This document shows, piece by piece, positions 26,597 to 35,558 of a stretch of DNA of 64,000 bases. The stretch comes from Methylobacter sp. S3L5C. GTDB lineage: Bacteria > Pseudomonadota > Gammaproteobacteria > Methylococcales > Methylomonadaceae. A program made the position numbers and the translations under genes. The first letter of the stretch is position 1, and every line of letters begins with the position of its first letter. The notes under the pieces were generated by a model that did not search any database, had not been told where the DNA came from, and saw only the letters and a program-made list of their open reading frames with translations. The stretch covers positions 248,001-312,000 of the forward strand of contig NZ_CP076024.1 in assembly GCF_022788635.1 (NCBI RefSeq), read 5' to 3'.

Positions 26597-26855
26597 CTAT
26601 TTAGGAAAGATGTCTATTAAATGTGAAGTACCGCATGGAATAACCGATATTGACAACAGGAGTGCCAGCGACGGATAGAGGAAGTCTTTGCGTTGCCGGA
26701 CAAAATAGATCAGCGTTAAAGGAATGCAATAAAAGGCAAGAAGCAGTTAGCAGATCTGAACCAACATGCAGCCAAAGTAAGATAGAACTCCACGACAGAC
26801 AATAACCGTGAGGAATGAGATCTTTAATACCAAAAAAGTCAATTAAGGGTTGCAT
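26597..26855 (-). pseudogene. Remnant of ethylene-receptor-like sensor kinase N-terminus
   Basis: The minus strand encodes LIPHGYCLSWSSILLWLHVGSDLL, here read as IPHGYCLSW then LLWLHVGSDLL, then a frameshift, then YCIPLTLIYFVRQRKDF and ISVIPCGTSHLIDI in another frame. This pattern, ending in CGTSHL, is the three-helix copper-binding domain of ETR1-type ethylene receptors and many bacterial histidine kinases, where Cys and His four residues apart hold Cu(I). A stop follows at 26597 and the kinase part is gone. It is non-functional here. Confidence 0.7.
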
Positions 26856-26870
26856 TTTTGGGTCAAATTA

Positions 26871-26891
26871 CCAGCCATTATTAATGGCTGG
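26871..26891. repeat. Perfect palindrome upstream of the Met/His-rich gene
   Basis: CCAGCCATTA-T-TAATGGCTGG has 10-bp perfect arms, about 60 bp before the GTG start at 26950. It could be an operator or a terminator for the pseudogene region. No T-run follows. Confidence 0.5.
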
Positions 26892-26949
26892 TTTACGATA
26901 AAAGTGTTATGGTGATTTTTCTATAACAAAAAGTGTAAGAGGTAATGTC

Positions 26950-27273
26950 GTGAAAAAACTTGTTAAGCTAATCGCAATTTTGGCACTCGTTTCTTTAAGT
27001 CAGATCAGTGTAGCAGGTGATCCGGTTGAAAAGAAATCTGAAATGAAAATGGATCATGCCATGGGCACTATGGATGAATCAAAAATGATGGAACATTTAA
27101 AAATTAGACAGGAAGAGATGCTTAAGATGCATGACCTTTCCAATAAAATTCTTGCAGAAACCGATCCAAACAAAAAACAGGCATTAAAAGATCAGCAGCT
27201 TGAGTTGATTAAAGCTGAGCATATTCAAATGATGAGTATGCATCATCCAAAAATGATGAAAATGGATAAATAA
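26950..27273 (+). CDS. Exported Met/His-rich small protein
   Basis: 107 aa, start GTG with AGAGGT upstream. The first 22 residues form a classical signal peptide (KKLVKLIAILALVSLSQ, cleavage near SVAGD). The mature part is charged, helical and unusually rich in Met and His: KMDHAMGTMDESKMMEH in the first half and HIQMMSMHHPKMMKMDK at the end. About 18 Met and 7 His in 85 residues suggest periplasmic Cu(I)/Ag(I) binding, by analogy with CopK/CusF-like chaperones; no known family was recognised. It stands alone, with its own terminator. Confidence 0.7.
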   Translation: MKKLVKLIAILALVSLSQISVAGDPVEKKSEMKMDHAMGTMDESKMMEHLKIRQEEMLKMHDLSNKILAETDPNKKQALKDQQLELIKAEHIQMMSMHHPKMMKMDK

Positions 27274-27285
27274 AGTAAAAATAAT

Positions 27286-27309
27286 CCTGAGACATCAGGT
27301 TTATTTATT
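27286..27309 (+). terminator. Terminator after the Met/His-rich gene
   Basis: CCTGA-GACA-TCAGG followed by TTTATTTATT, 12 nt after the stop codon. The stem is short but correctly placed. Confidence 0.6.
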
Positions 27310-27333
27310 AAAAATACTTGAACGGTTGTATAA

Positions 27334-28871
27334 CTCGATGTTCAAGTTTTTAAACTCTTTACCGTCTTATTTTTGGCAAATCATCCAGCAGCACGGTACT
27401 GTAGCGAAGCAGTCGGTTCCAGTCGGCCTAAATCTCTACCAACCATATGCTTACCGGAAGGCATTAACTGAAAAACATCGTCAACAAGTACAGCCAATTC
27501 TTTAAGTTTCTCTGCTGGATTCTGGTGCTCCAGCAATGTTTTGATAAATTCAATCAGCACATCCATTTGAGACTTTCTTTGCAGGCTGCCTACGGTATAC
27601 GCGGGCAGTTTGTTTTCTATACGGGCCGTCTGCTCTGGGTGAAGGAGAAGGCAATGATCAAACAACAGACTCAGAATCAGGCCACGGCTTGATCCCTCTT
27701 CATCCAATTGTTTGGCCTCACGCCCCCATCCTTCATAAAGCTTCCAGTCCTCAAAGAAAACCTCTACAAGCCACCTCAACGTGTAGGCTTGAATAATATC
27801 CATGGTACGCCACGTCATATCGGTGGCCACTAAATAGCGGTAATCGCTTTCGCCTTCATATTTCACGGCAACAACCAAGCGTTTTTTACCCTGCGCAAGT
27901 ACTTTTAATCGCGCACTACTCACGGTCGCTTTAACCTGTTCACCGCCACGCACCTGCAAAGTCACCTCTATGCCTTTGTTGATGGTATTGAAATAGGCCT
28001 TCAAATTCCTTTTCTTGCTTTTATATTCAATGATCTGGTTCTCGCGTAACTGGCTGATAACCTGGTTAATATCAAATATCCGTGAAGCGGTATCCATAAA
28101 ACCCGCTTCGCCGTACAAGGCATCAGCCAACACGGGTTTGATTTTGATATCGCCATGGGCATCCTTAAAAGCTTGCAGTAGTCGTAAAGCAAGCTGCGTT
28201 TTTGTTGGATATCGACTATCGCGCACAGGCTGAACAGGGCGATCTTTTTTCGCCATGCCCGCTTTTTTCAAGCGTTTATCTTCCTTACTCCATGCCGTTA
28301 GCGCCGGATCGGGTCGGTAAAAAGCAAAGCCTACCGGAAGCGTGACCGTCTGCATCACCAGCAATAATAAAACCACCGTCTGTCCGTTGACATAGCCCCC
28401 TGAAACCTTGTGTTTTTGCTTATGAACGCCATAAATTCGCTTAGTTCGCTTTGAGCGTGCCCGATCCGATTCATCAAGAACCAGTACGCCTTCTGTAATC
28501 CCGTGCCGCTTTAAAACCAATGCACACTCGCCAAAAGCAAATAATCCCAGGCTACTTTTGCTTCGCGAAACATCCACGAAAGCGCGGCGATCTTGCGTTC
28601 TCCCAAGCTCGCACGCTCGAATTTCGCCCAGCATACCGAATTGGTCAGCAATATTCCCGTCAAACAAAATCCCAACCAAATCTCTTGTAGTGGCGTCAGT
28701 TTAGCCGTGGGCTTTAGCTTTCCCAAAGCCGCATCTAAATCAGTGATAAACGATTTTATAAAGTGTGCCGGTTCGGACATCAACATGGTGTTGAAATACG
28801 CTCAATTCTAACACTGATTGGCTTACCCGTTTTCCTGCTGTTTTTCTAAGCTTAAAAACTTGAACATCGAG
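27334..28871 (-). mobile_element. IS element with CTCGATGTTCAAG ends and TATAA duplication
   Basis: Inverted ends CTCGATGTTCAAGTTTTTAA and its complement, 1538 bp. The 5-bp target duplication TATAA flanks it (27329-27333 and 28872-28876). A 155-bp MITE with the same ends lies at 51579-51733. Transposase frames are on the minus strand. Confidence 0.85.
27381..28786 (-). pseudogene. IS transposase in two overlapping frames
   Basis: The N-terminal part (from ATG 28786) reads SFITDLDAALGKLKPTAKL up to KVAWDYL; homologous reading then moves to the -1 frame at FAFGECALVLKRHG near 28550. The second frame is open to 27381 and holds the DDE core: VLDESDRARSKRTKRIYGVH, then VLADALYGEAGF and RWLVEVFFEDWKLYEGWG, with the final Glu. 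It resembles IS4-superfamily transposases. The frame change may be a mutation or programmed slippage; there is no classic X-XXY-YYZ site exactly there. Confidence 0.75.
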
Positions 28872-28893
28872 TATAACGAAAATTAATAATGGT

Positions 28894-28931
28894 CAGGTTA
28901 CGATTGCTGTCATATTGTAACCTGGCTTTTT
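28894..28931 (+). terminator. Rho-independent terminator-like hairpin
   Basis: CAGGTTAC and GTAACCTG pair perfectly across a 15-nt loop, followed by GCTTTTTA on the plus strand. It lies between the IS and the NtrC-type regulator gene (minus strand), and no plus-strand gene now precedes it except across the IS. Confidence 0.55.
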
Positions 28932-29020
28932 ATAAAGGTTTTGCACTCTCGTACATCCCTGTTAACGCGAAATTTTAAAATCAAGTAAAGTTCACCGTTT
29001 TAAAGTATGCAGAAATACCT

Positions 29021-30442
29021 TCAATCTACTGTTTTCAGATTGTATTTTCGTACCCGGTAGCGCAGTGTTTCTCGTGTTGCACTCAGTGCTCTCGCAGCGG
29101 CAGTCAGATTATTATCAGCTCGTTCCAACGTAGTTTTAATGATAAATCGATCCATATCATCCAGCGCCATACTGCCATCCAAAGGCAAATAAATACCTTG
29201 CCCACTCGATTTTGCCTGAGATTGGGTATCTTTTTGATCCCGATCATTTGATTCTGTCCGGGATTGCTGCCCAGGTAATTGTAACCATTGCCCTGGAAAT
29301 GTGGTGCCATCAGCAAATAATACACAACGCTCAATAACATTGCGCAGTTCCCTGACATTACCCGGCCAGAAATGCGCTTTAAGTTTTTTCCAGACATCAT
29401 CAGGAATATCTTTTACTTGTCGTCCGGCTTTGGCATTGTATTCGGCAACAAAGAGTGGCACCAGCTCATCAAGATCTTCAACTGCTTCACGTAGCGGCGG
29501 TAAAATGACCTTAAATACGCTCAAACGATGATATAAATCGGCACGAAAACTACCATCCTGTGCCATTTTTTCCAAATCACGATTACTGGCAGCGACAATC
29601 TGGACATCAACACTGATCTCTTTTTCCCCTCCCAAACGCCGTACTTTATGATCTTCAATAGCCTTAAGCAGCTTGGCTTGTAAATCCAGCGGCATTTCAC
29701 CAATTTCATCCATGAATAAGGTGCCGCCGTCTGCCTGTTCCAACAAGCCCCGGTGCCGTCCTGACGCACCGGTAAAGGCACCCGGTTCATGCCCAAATAA
29801 TTCGGATTCCAGTAATTCGCGTGGTAATGCGGCACAATTAACTTCAATCATGGGTTGTTGGGCGCGAGGACCACCATAATGCAGAATACGTGCGGTTAAA
29901 CCTTTCCCGGTACCGCTTTCTCCACCGATAATCAGGGCGCTAAAGGGTACTTGTGTCAGTTTTGCCAATAATTGCCGAATATCTTGTGCTTGCCGGCTAT
30001 GACCGATATAAGCTTCCGGTGAGTAGCGTCTATGTCCTTGCTTGGTTTGATCAATAACACGACGTTGTATTGAGGCACTGCGAGTCGCGCTGGTAACAAC
30101 CAGGTCAAGACGCTCCAGATCACAAGGTTTTTCGAGAAAATCATAAGCACCCAAACGCAGCGCTCTTACCGAATCAGGAACACTGCCGTAGCCGGTCAAA
30201 AATAGCCATTCGGCGTAATTGACATGTTTTTTTACCGCTTCCATAAAATCCAGAGCGTTACCATCCGGCAAATTCATGTCGGATAGAATCAATAGCGGTT
30301 CTATACGATCTTTAAGTAGCAAGGTCTTCGCTTCAGCTAAAGTACTGGCCCATACCACATCCCAGCCTTGTGCGCGGTAGTGGCGTGATAATTCTGAACC
30401 CAGCAGCTTTTCATCTTCAATGATGAGCAAGGTTTCTATCAT
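29021..30442 (-). CDS. NtrC-family sigma-54 response regulator
   Basis: Activates sigma-54 promoters on phosphorylation. 473 aa from ATG 30442: receiver at 4-120 with phospho-acceptor Asp in [11 protein letters not shown] (about 55) and Lys in FLEKP; AAA+ domain at about 145-375 with Walker [16 protein letters not shown] loop in [10 protein letters not shown], Walker [12 protein letters not shown] and R-fingers in FRADLYHRL; Fis-type HTH at the end ([20 protein letters not shown]). The start overlaps the kinase stop as ATGA and has GGAG upstream. The target genes are not identified. Confidence 0.93.
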   Translation of the reverse strand: MIETLLIIEDEKLLGSELSRHYRAQGWDVVWASTLAEAKTLLLKDRIEPLLILSDMNLPDGNALDFMEAVKKHVNYAEWLFLTGYGSVPDSVRALRLGAYDFLEKPCDLERLDLVVTSATRSASIQRRVIDQTKQGHRRYSPEAYIGHSRQAQDIRQLLAKLTQVPFSALIIGGESGTGKGLTARILHYGGPRAQQPMIEVNCAALPRELLESELFGHEPGAFTGASGRHRGLLEQADGGTLFMDEIGEMPLDLQAKLLKAIEDHKVRRLGGEKEISVDVQIVAASNRDLEKMAQDGSFRADLYHRLSVFKVILPPLREAVEDLDELVPLFVAEYNAKAGRQVKDIPDDVWKKLKAHFWPGNVRELRNVIERCVLFADGTTFPGQWLQLPGQQSRTESNDRDQKDTQSQAKSSGQGIYLPLDGSMALDDMDRFIIKTTLERADNNLTAAARALSATRETLRYRVRKYNLKTVD

Positions 30443-31890
30443 GATTTTTCTCCAGGAAAGCATTCTTTTGGTACCAATACCTTGACACAAGCGCCATGAG
30501 GTTGTTGATTGTTTAGCTTGATCGTGCCACCGATGTCTTTGATAAAACGTTGTACCATAGCCAATCCCAGGCCTGTGCCGCGTGGACGACTGGTGCGGAA
30601 CGGTCGTATGCCGTAGTTAAGCATATCGTCAGAAAAGCCGGGGCCATTGTCAAATACATCAATGCGTAAGCCTTGAGGTTCAGTATAAGCTTTTATGCTA
30701 ATTAAGCCCGAACTGCCCTCCAGGGCATCGGCTGCATTTAATATTAAATTTAACAAAGCCTGACGGATGCCGCTTTCGGGCAGATGCACTGGCAATGTAT
30801 CGGGGGTATCGCTGTTCAGTGTGATGGCTTCTGCGATTTGATAGCGTGTCAGGGCCAGTAAATCCCGAATGAGTATTGCCATATCAAAATCGGTTGCTGT
30901 CTCAGGCGAATGACGGCTTTGATCCAGCATCTCGTTTAACAGACGTGCCAAGCGCTTTAGCTCGCTACTAATCAGATCCATTCGCTCACACTGGTATTCA
31001 TCATCAATTTCACGACGTAAATTAGTAAAAGCCATTTGAATGCCGGCCAATGGGTTACGAATTTCGTGTGCCAACTCGGCAGCAACTTCTCCAATTGCCG
31101 CCAAACGTTCTGCTCTGGCTAAGCTATATTGCTGCTCCAGCAGGGCTTGTGTGGCTAATCTGACTTCTCGTTGCAATGATTGGGCATACAAGCGTTTGGC
31201 TTCTTCGAGATCGGCAAGATGCATAACCAAAGCGTTATAGCTGTTAAAAACCGGAAACAGCAAAGGGTCGAGGTGATCTGTGGTAATCGGTATATAGTTT
31301 TCTTCCGTCAATCGTTCCAATAATTGCCTCAAGTCATTAAGCGGATGCAATATTCTATAGTGTAAAAATAACATGGCTCCCAATAAAATTAAGGTGAAGG
31401 TGACTAATGCAATATACAGTTCGGTTTGGGTATCAAAAGTAATATCCTCCAGTAATTTTTCCCGTCGTAAGGCTTCTTCACCGAGTGTCTGACTCATTAT
31501 TTCAAGAGCCTGTATCAGCCGCGCATTTTTATCTAACTTGTCCAGTTTGTTTATATTGGTCAGGAGGCTACTGACAGTTTCCAGACTTTTTCTGGTCGAG
31601 GGTAATAAATAACGATTATCATCGATTAGTGCCTGCATTTCACTCAGGGTTTTAGTTAAAATAACCGGGTGAGAATCGGGGATAGTCTCGGTCACATAAC
31701 CAATCAAGGATTGCTGTAAACCTACCGACACATTTTGAATGCGGTGGGAGTAGTTTACATAGGATAAAACGGTTTCAAAGTGATGCAGGTTTCGCCAGAT
31801 CATGCCGCCAAGAATCGCAAGAGCCAATAACAACAGGCCAAAAAATGCCAAGGCACGAATTTTTGCCGGCCGGTAGAAAATTGAGGTCAT
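30439..31890 (-). CDS. Membrane sensor histidine kinase
   Basis: Sensor of a two-component pair with the downstream NtrC-type regulator. 483 aa: TM1 at about 12-32, an extracytoplasmic helical domain of about 120 residues, TM2 at about 160-180, HAMP-like linker, then HisKA with phospho-accepting His in ELAHEIRNPLAG near 275 and HATPase_c (NLILNAADALEG N-box, DNGPGF G1, GTGLGLAMV G2). Many family members linked to NtrC-type regulators control nitrogen, dicarboxylate or envelope responses; the signal here is unknown. The 3' end overlaps the regulator by 4 bp. Confidence 0.92.
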   Translation of the reverse strand: MTSIFYRPAKIRALAFFGLLLLALAILGGMIWRNLHHFETVLSYVNYSHRIQNVSVGLQQSLIGYVTETIPDSHPVILTKTLSEMQALIDDNRYLLPSTRKSLETVSSLLTNINKLDKLDKNARLIQALEIMSQTLGEEALRREKLLEDITFDTQTELYIALVTFTLILLGAMLFLHYRILHPLNDLRQLLERLTEENYIPITTDHLDPLLFPVFNSYNALVMHLADLEEAKRLYAQSLQREVRLATQALLEQQYSLARAERLAAIGEVAAELAHEIRNPLAGIQMAFTNLRREIDDEYQCERMDLISSELKRLARLLNEMLDQSRHSPETATDFDMAILIRDLLALTRYQIAEAITLNSDTPDTLPVHLPESGIRQALLNLILNAADALEGSSGLISIKAYTEPQGLRIDVFDNGPGFSDDMLNYGIRPFRTSRPRGTGLGLAMVQRFIKDIGGTIKLNNQQPHGACVKVLVPKECFPGEKS

Positions 31891-32051
31891 GGCATCCCTT
31901 TTGAGTCGTTAAACTGGTTTGGTTGTGGAGACAGGCCGCCGCCGGTGTTGATGGGCAGAAATATAAGCAAGCCATTAGCCGTTTAGCGGATGGAAATTGT
32001 CGGGCGGATTACATCTAAAAAACTTTTTGTTGGGATATCTGGAAGCCTTGT

Positions 32052-33077
32052 TTACAGATAAAGCTTTTTAAAATTAGTCGCCTGTTTTGAAAAATTATCA
32101 TTACTTTGTATCAAAGCATCTAGTTCGGCGGTTAGTAAGGCGTTGATTTTAAATTGACGTACAACATTTAAATCCTGTGATTTTTTTACCATACCAGCAG
32201 CTCCGTCGTCATAGCCTTGTAAAAAAAGACTTATTGATAAGCACAGGTATCCATAACTTTTTTTCTCGTCCAAAGTTGTTAACTCAACTCCCTTGCCGGG
32301 AGCAATTTCAAAATGCCAGGCATCTTCATTTTCCGCTTCGGCCATAAGGGCTTTATCTTCCAGCCACTCAATTGCTTGTTTTTGATAGCTTAACGCCTGA
32401 CTTAAATATTCAAGACGCCAGTAAATTTTGGCACTTTCAAGTGCGGATAGTGGGTATTGCTTATTTCTTGAGTATTCCCCAATGGCCTGGTCGTAATTTT
32501 TTTCTTTAAAGTAAATGGTACCCAGATTATTTCGATATTTGGCTGTTGGTGACAGGTTTATTGCTCGCAAAGATTCAACTTTGGCAGCTTCGTAATTCCC
32601 TAACTGGTCATAAAGTAAAGCCAAATTATAATAGGCATCAGACAGTCGCCAATTTTGTCTGATGGCAGCATTATAATGTTGCATGGCTTTATCTACCTGA
32701 TTATTGGCGACATAAAACTGCCCCAAAAATAAATTAACATGGGCATCGTTGGGGTCTTGTTGATAAAGAATATCGATGGTGTCTTTAAACTCTGGTTGGG
32801 CTAATGTTTGTCCAATCTTGGCTATTTTCAAGCTCCATGCGGCTTGCTTGTTTTGTGGATTATTTTTTAATTCAGCTTCAAAAATTCGTTGAGCATCGCG
32901 ATAACGACCTATATTTAAAGCATTATCACCTTCAACGATTAACTGTCTGGCAGACGTAGGTGCTTTGGCTATGTCATAGTGATTGGCTATCCAGCCACCG
33001 CCAATTAACATTGTGATTAAGGCAACGATAAGTCCCAGTTTCTTTATAAAATTCCAGCAATCAGCTAAAAAATTCAT
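32052..33077 (-). CDS. Membrane-anchored TPR protein
   Basis: 341 aa. One N-terminal TM helix (about 12-30, GLIVALITMLIGGGWIA) anchors a periplasmic region of tetratricopeptide repeats from about residue 45 to 225. Recognisable units include GDNALNIGRYRDAQRIFEAE, then AHVNLFLGQFYVANNQVDKA, and AYYNLALLYDQLGNYEAAK, each with the W/L-G-Y-A-P-like pattern. The C-terminal 110 residues have no clear repeat. It probably scaffolds a complex. It sits upstream of the sensor kinase on the same strand with a 161-bp gap, so a functional link is possible. Confidence 0.8.
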   Translation of the reverse strand: MNFLADCWNFIKKLGLIVALITMLIGGGWIANHYDIAKAPTSARQLIVEGDNALNIGRYRDAQRIFEAELKNNPQNKQAAWSLKIAKIGQTLAQPEFKDTIDILYQQDPNDAHVNLFLGQFYVANNQVDKAMQHYNAAIRQNWRLSDAYYNLALLYDQLGNYEAAKVESLRAINLSPTAKYRNNLGTIYFKEKNYDQAIGEYSRNKQYPLSALESAKIYWRLEYLSQALSYQKQAIEWLEDKALMAEAENEDAWHFEIAPGKGVELTTLDEKKSYGYLCLSISLFLQGYDDGAAGMVKKSQDLNVVRQFKINALLTAELDALIQSNDNFSKQATNFKKLYL

Positions 33078-33474
33078 GATCTTATCCTGACCGGAAATGA
33101 TATGTCCTGTAAATTATGCATTAGGATTCGTCATGGCTTTTTATTTTTACAGGTTATTGCAAGCATTAAATTCGCCGTATAATCAACAAGATAGCTTATT
33201 TCTAAGGTTAGGTTCTGTTATAAATGGCTCTATTAACAGTCCTTGAAGAGGACACAAGTAAAGACCTTATATTTTTCATCGTTTTTCCAAGAGGGCATTA
33301 TAATACGAAGTGGCCGCAAGTATGGCATGCCATGCGACTCTCATCAAAGGAATGATAGTGGAAATTGAAAGCCAGGAGTTTTATCAAACGGGGATGGCTG
33401 GTTTATTAATGGCTAATTCCTTTGTCAGTCAATTTTTTTCCCAATAGGCACATGACAAAATAAACAGCCTCCTA
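33078..33474. other. Gene-free region
   Basis: About 400 bp upstream of the TPR gene with no convincing ORF. GGTTCTGTTATAAATGGCTC near 33210 partly resembles the end of the element starting at 33475, so decayed mobile DNA is likely. Confidence 0.4.
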
Positions 33475-33676
33475 GGTTCTGTTGACGTTTTGTCTAAAAA
33501 GTTAATCTATATTTTTCAATTAGATAAATTAAATAACGATTTTCTTAATCGTAATTCAGGCAAGAATTACGATTAGTTACAAGCCATAAATGGCATCCTA
33601 TCATCTGGATGCCAGCATTTAGTAACGACATGTCGATAACCCATTGATTTATTCTTTTTGAAACGTCAACAGAGCC
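33475..33676. repeat. Small inverted-repeat element (MITE-like), 202 bp
   Basis: GGTTCTGTTGACGTTT at the left and AAACGTCAACAGAGCC at the right are inverted, with one mismatch in 16. GGCTCTGTTGACGTTT-type ends resemble those of several small IS families. No ORF inside and no clear target duplication. Confidence 0.6.
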
Positions 33677-33720
33677 TGGCAATCAGGGTCAACAGCATGG
33701 ACAGTGTCAGGCGTTTAAAC

Positions 33721-34665
33721 CTAATGATGATGGTGCAAAACCGGCTTTGTTATCGTAAGAGAACAGGTATGATCAGTGCTGCCGAGTTCAATTTGTAGAG
33801 TACAGTGATGAACGGAATGCTGTTCTTCAAGTGTCCTTACACAATCATCAATAAAGGCATCGCCAGGGTGGCCGTTGGGCATGACCAGATGCACCGTTAG
33901 CGCATTTTCGGTGGTACTTAAACCCCAAATATGTAGATCATGAATGTCTGTTACCCCTTCCAATTGGTATAAGTAATCGTTTACTGCAGTTACATCAATA
34001 TTTGCCGGTACTGCATTCATGGCCAGTTTCACCGATTCACGAAACAAGCCCCAGGTACCAATCACGATAACGATTACGATAACCAAGCTAATAGCCGGAT
34101 CAAGCCAATACCATTCGGTGTAAAGCATAGCGATACCCGCAAGTACTACAGCGAGTGATACTGCTGTATCTGCCGCCATATGCAGGTAGGCACTGCGAAT
34201 GTTTAAGTCGCCTTTACTGCCTTTCATTAACAGTAACGCAGACAGGCCATTGACGACAATGCCAACGGCGGCCACTACGGATATGGTAAGTCCGGCTATA
34301 ACAGGGGGTTGTGAAAAGCGTTCAATAGCTTCCCAGGCAATGGCACCCGAGGCTACCAACAGCAACATCGCGTTGGCAAGTGCGGCCAGAATTGATGTAC
34401 TGCGCAGTCCATAGGTGAAGCGTTCGCTGGGTTTTTTACGCGTCAAAATAATAGCGCTCCAAGACAACAGCAGACCCAACACATCTGAGGTGTTGTGTCC
34501 TGCATCAGCTATGAGCGCAGTTGAATTAGTGAGAAATCCATAGCCAAATTCAACGGCAACAAACAGTAGATTTAGAACAACGGTGATCGCAAAAATCGGT
34601 CCATAGTTTTTGGGGACAGGGTGGTGATGTTTTTCAGAATGATTGTGGTTGTGATGATCGGCCAT
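33721..34665 (-). CDS. Cation diffusion facilitator family zinc/cobalt exporter
   Basis: Exports divalent metal by proton exchange. 314 aa with six TM helices; metal-site motif LIADAGHNTSDVLGL on TM2 (His and Asp) and HMAADTAVSL on TM5; cytoplasmic ferredoxin-like domain at about 215-300. The N-terminus is His-rich (DHHNHNHSEKHHHPVP) and the C-terminus ends HHHH, both probable metal buffers. It belongs to the CzcD/ZitB type, so Zn2+ is most likely. No metalloregulator gene is adjacent. Confidence 0.92.
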   Translation of the reverse strand: MADHHNHNHSEKHHHPVPKNYGPIFAITVVLNLLFVAVEFGYGFLTNSTALIADAGHNTSDVLGLLLSWSAIILTRKKPSERFTYGLRSTSILAALANAMLLLVASGAIAWEAIERFSQPPVIAGLTISVVAAVGIVVNGLSALLLMKGSKGDLNIRSAYLHMAADTAVSLAVVLAGIAMLYTEWYWLDPAISLVIVIVIVIGTWGLFRESVKLAMNAVPANIDVTAVNDYLYQLEGVTDIHDLHIWGLSTTENALTVHLVMPNGHPGDAFIDDCVRTLEEQHSVHHCTLQIELGSTDHTCSLTITKPVLHHHH

Positions 34666-35040
34666 TATTATTTCCCTATGCCAACAAAAAATAACTTGTT
34701 AACACGGTTAACTTCTTGTGAAATTTAATTGACGACAATCATATCTTAATTTGGCAGTTAAGTAAGCTGATACCCCTATTTTGAACTGGAATCAGTCAAT
34801 CAATGTTCATGAAAGATACTGCAGACGGCTACTATTTGCGTTTTTTGACAGCGTTTTCCAGAAGGGAGAGGGCGTCAAAACCGTAATCTGTGTCCATTTT
34901 TATTATAATTATGGCTGGAATATGGACCTGATTGGCAGGAGAATCTTGCCAATCAGGGCTCTAGCTATTCATTTTTTTTCGTGCTTTTCGTGCTTTTCGT
35001 GTCTTTCGTGGGCTATAGCTTTTATTGAATATGGCTAACA
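34666..35040. other. Intergenic region with small hairpin and CACGAAG remnant
   Basis: TGATTGGCA and TGCCAATCA form a 9-bp stem at 34929-34955 without a T-run. TTTCGTGCTTTTCGTGCTTTTC followed by GTGTCTTTCGTGG at about 34976-35013 is a tandem form of the CACGAAG element. No gene recognised. Confidence 0.5.
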
Positions 35041-35550
35041 TCAGTTATTAATCAAGCCCAGCAACCCTTTCAGTAATGCCAGAGGTGTAGGCGGGCAGCC
35101 GGCTATGGTCATATCGACAGGTATAACATTGGCTACTGCGCCGCAACTGGCGTAAGAAACGCCAAATTCACCACCGCAAGCGGCACAATCACCAACGGCA
35201 ATAACCCATTTTGGATTTGGTGTTGCTTCATAAGTTCGTAGCAATGCTGTTTGCATGTGCCGCGACACAGGACCGGTCACCAATAACACATCGGCATGCC
35301 TTGGCGAGGCGACAAAATGAATACCAAAACGCTCAATATCATAAAACGGATTATTAAGCGCATGGATTTCCAGTTCGCAACCATTACAGGAACCGGCGTC
35401 GACCGCTCTTATGGCAATGCTGCCGGAAAAACTTTTGTCAATGTGACGTTTAATTTGTATACCCAGCTGTTCCAGTTCATCGTCCTTGGGAGCTTTGTAC
35501 TTTTCAGTGACAACACCGGTTGTCAGGATTTTTTTAATAAGTTGCAGCAC
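35041..35550 (-). CDS. Hydrogenase-4-like small subunit (HyfI/NuoB type)
   Basis: Carries the N2-type [4Fe-4S] cluster. 169 aa from GTG 35550, which has a perfect AGGAGG 4 nt upstream; a longer frame from 35604 overlaps hyfG and lacks similarity. Ligands are all present: GSCNGCE, a Cys in GDCAACGG and AGCPPTP. It is the last gene of the six-gene block, after hyfG. The HyfH-type ferredoxin subunit, which would normally link clusters, is not encoded nearby. Confidence 0.88.
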   Translation of the reverse strand: MLQLIKKILTTGVVTEKYKAPKDDELEQLGIQIKRHIDKSFSGSIAIRAVDAGSCNGCELEIHALNNPFYDIERFGIHFVASPRHADVLLVTGPVSRHMQTALLRTYEATPNPKWVIAVGDCAACGGEFGVSYASCGAVANVIPVDMTIAGCPPTPLALLKGLLGLINN

Positions 35551-35558
35551 ACAGCCTC

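Noticed and set aside
34781-35038. Plus-strand 85-codon frame before hyfI
   Set aside because: Its C-terminal half is translated from the TTTCGTG tandem repeat, giving FSCFSCFSCLS; not a gene.
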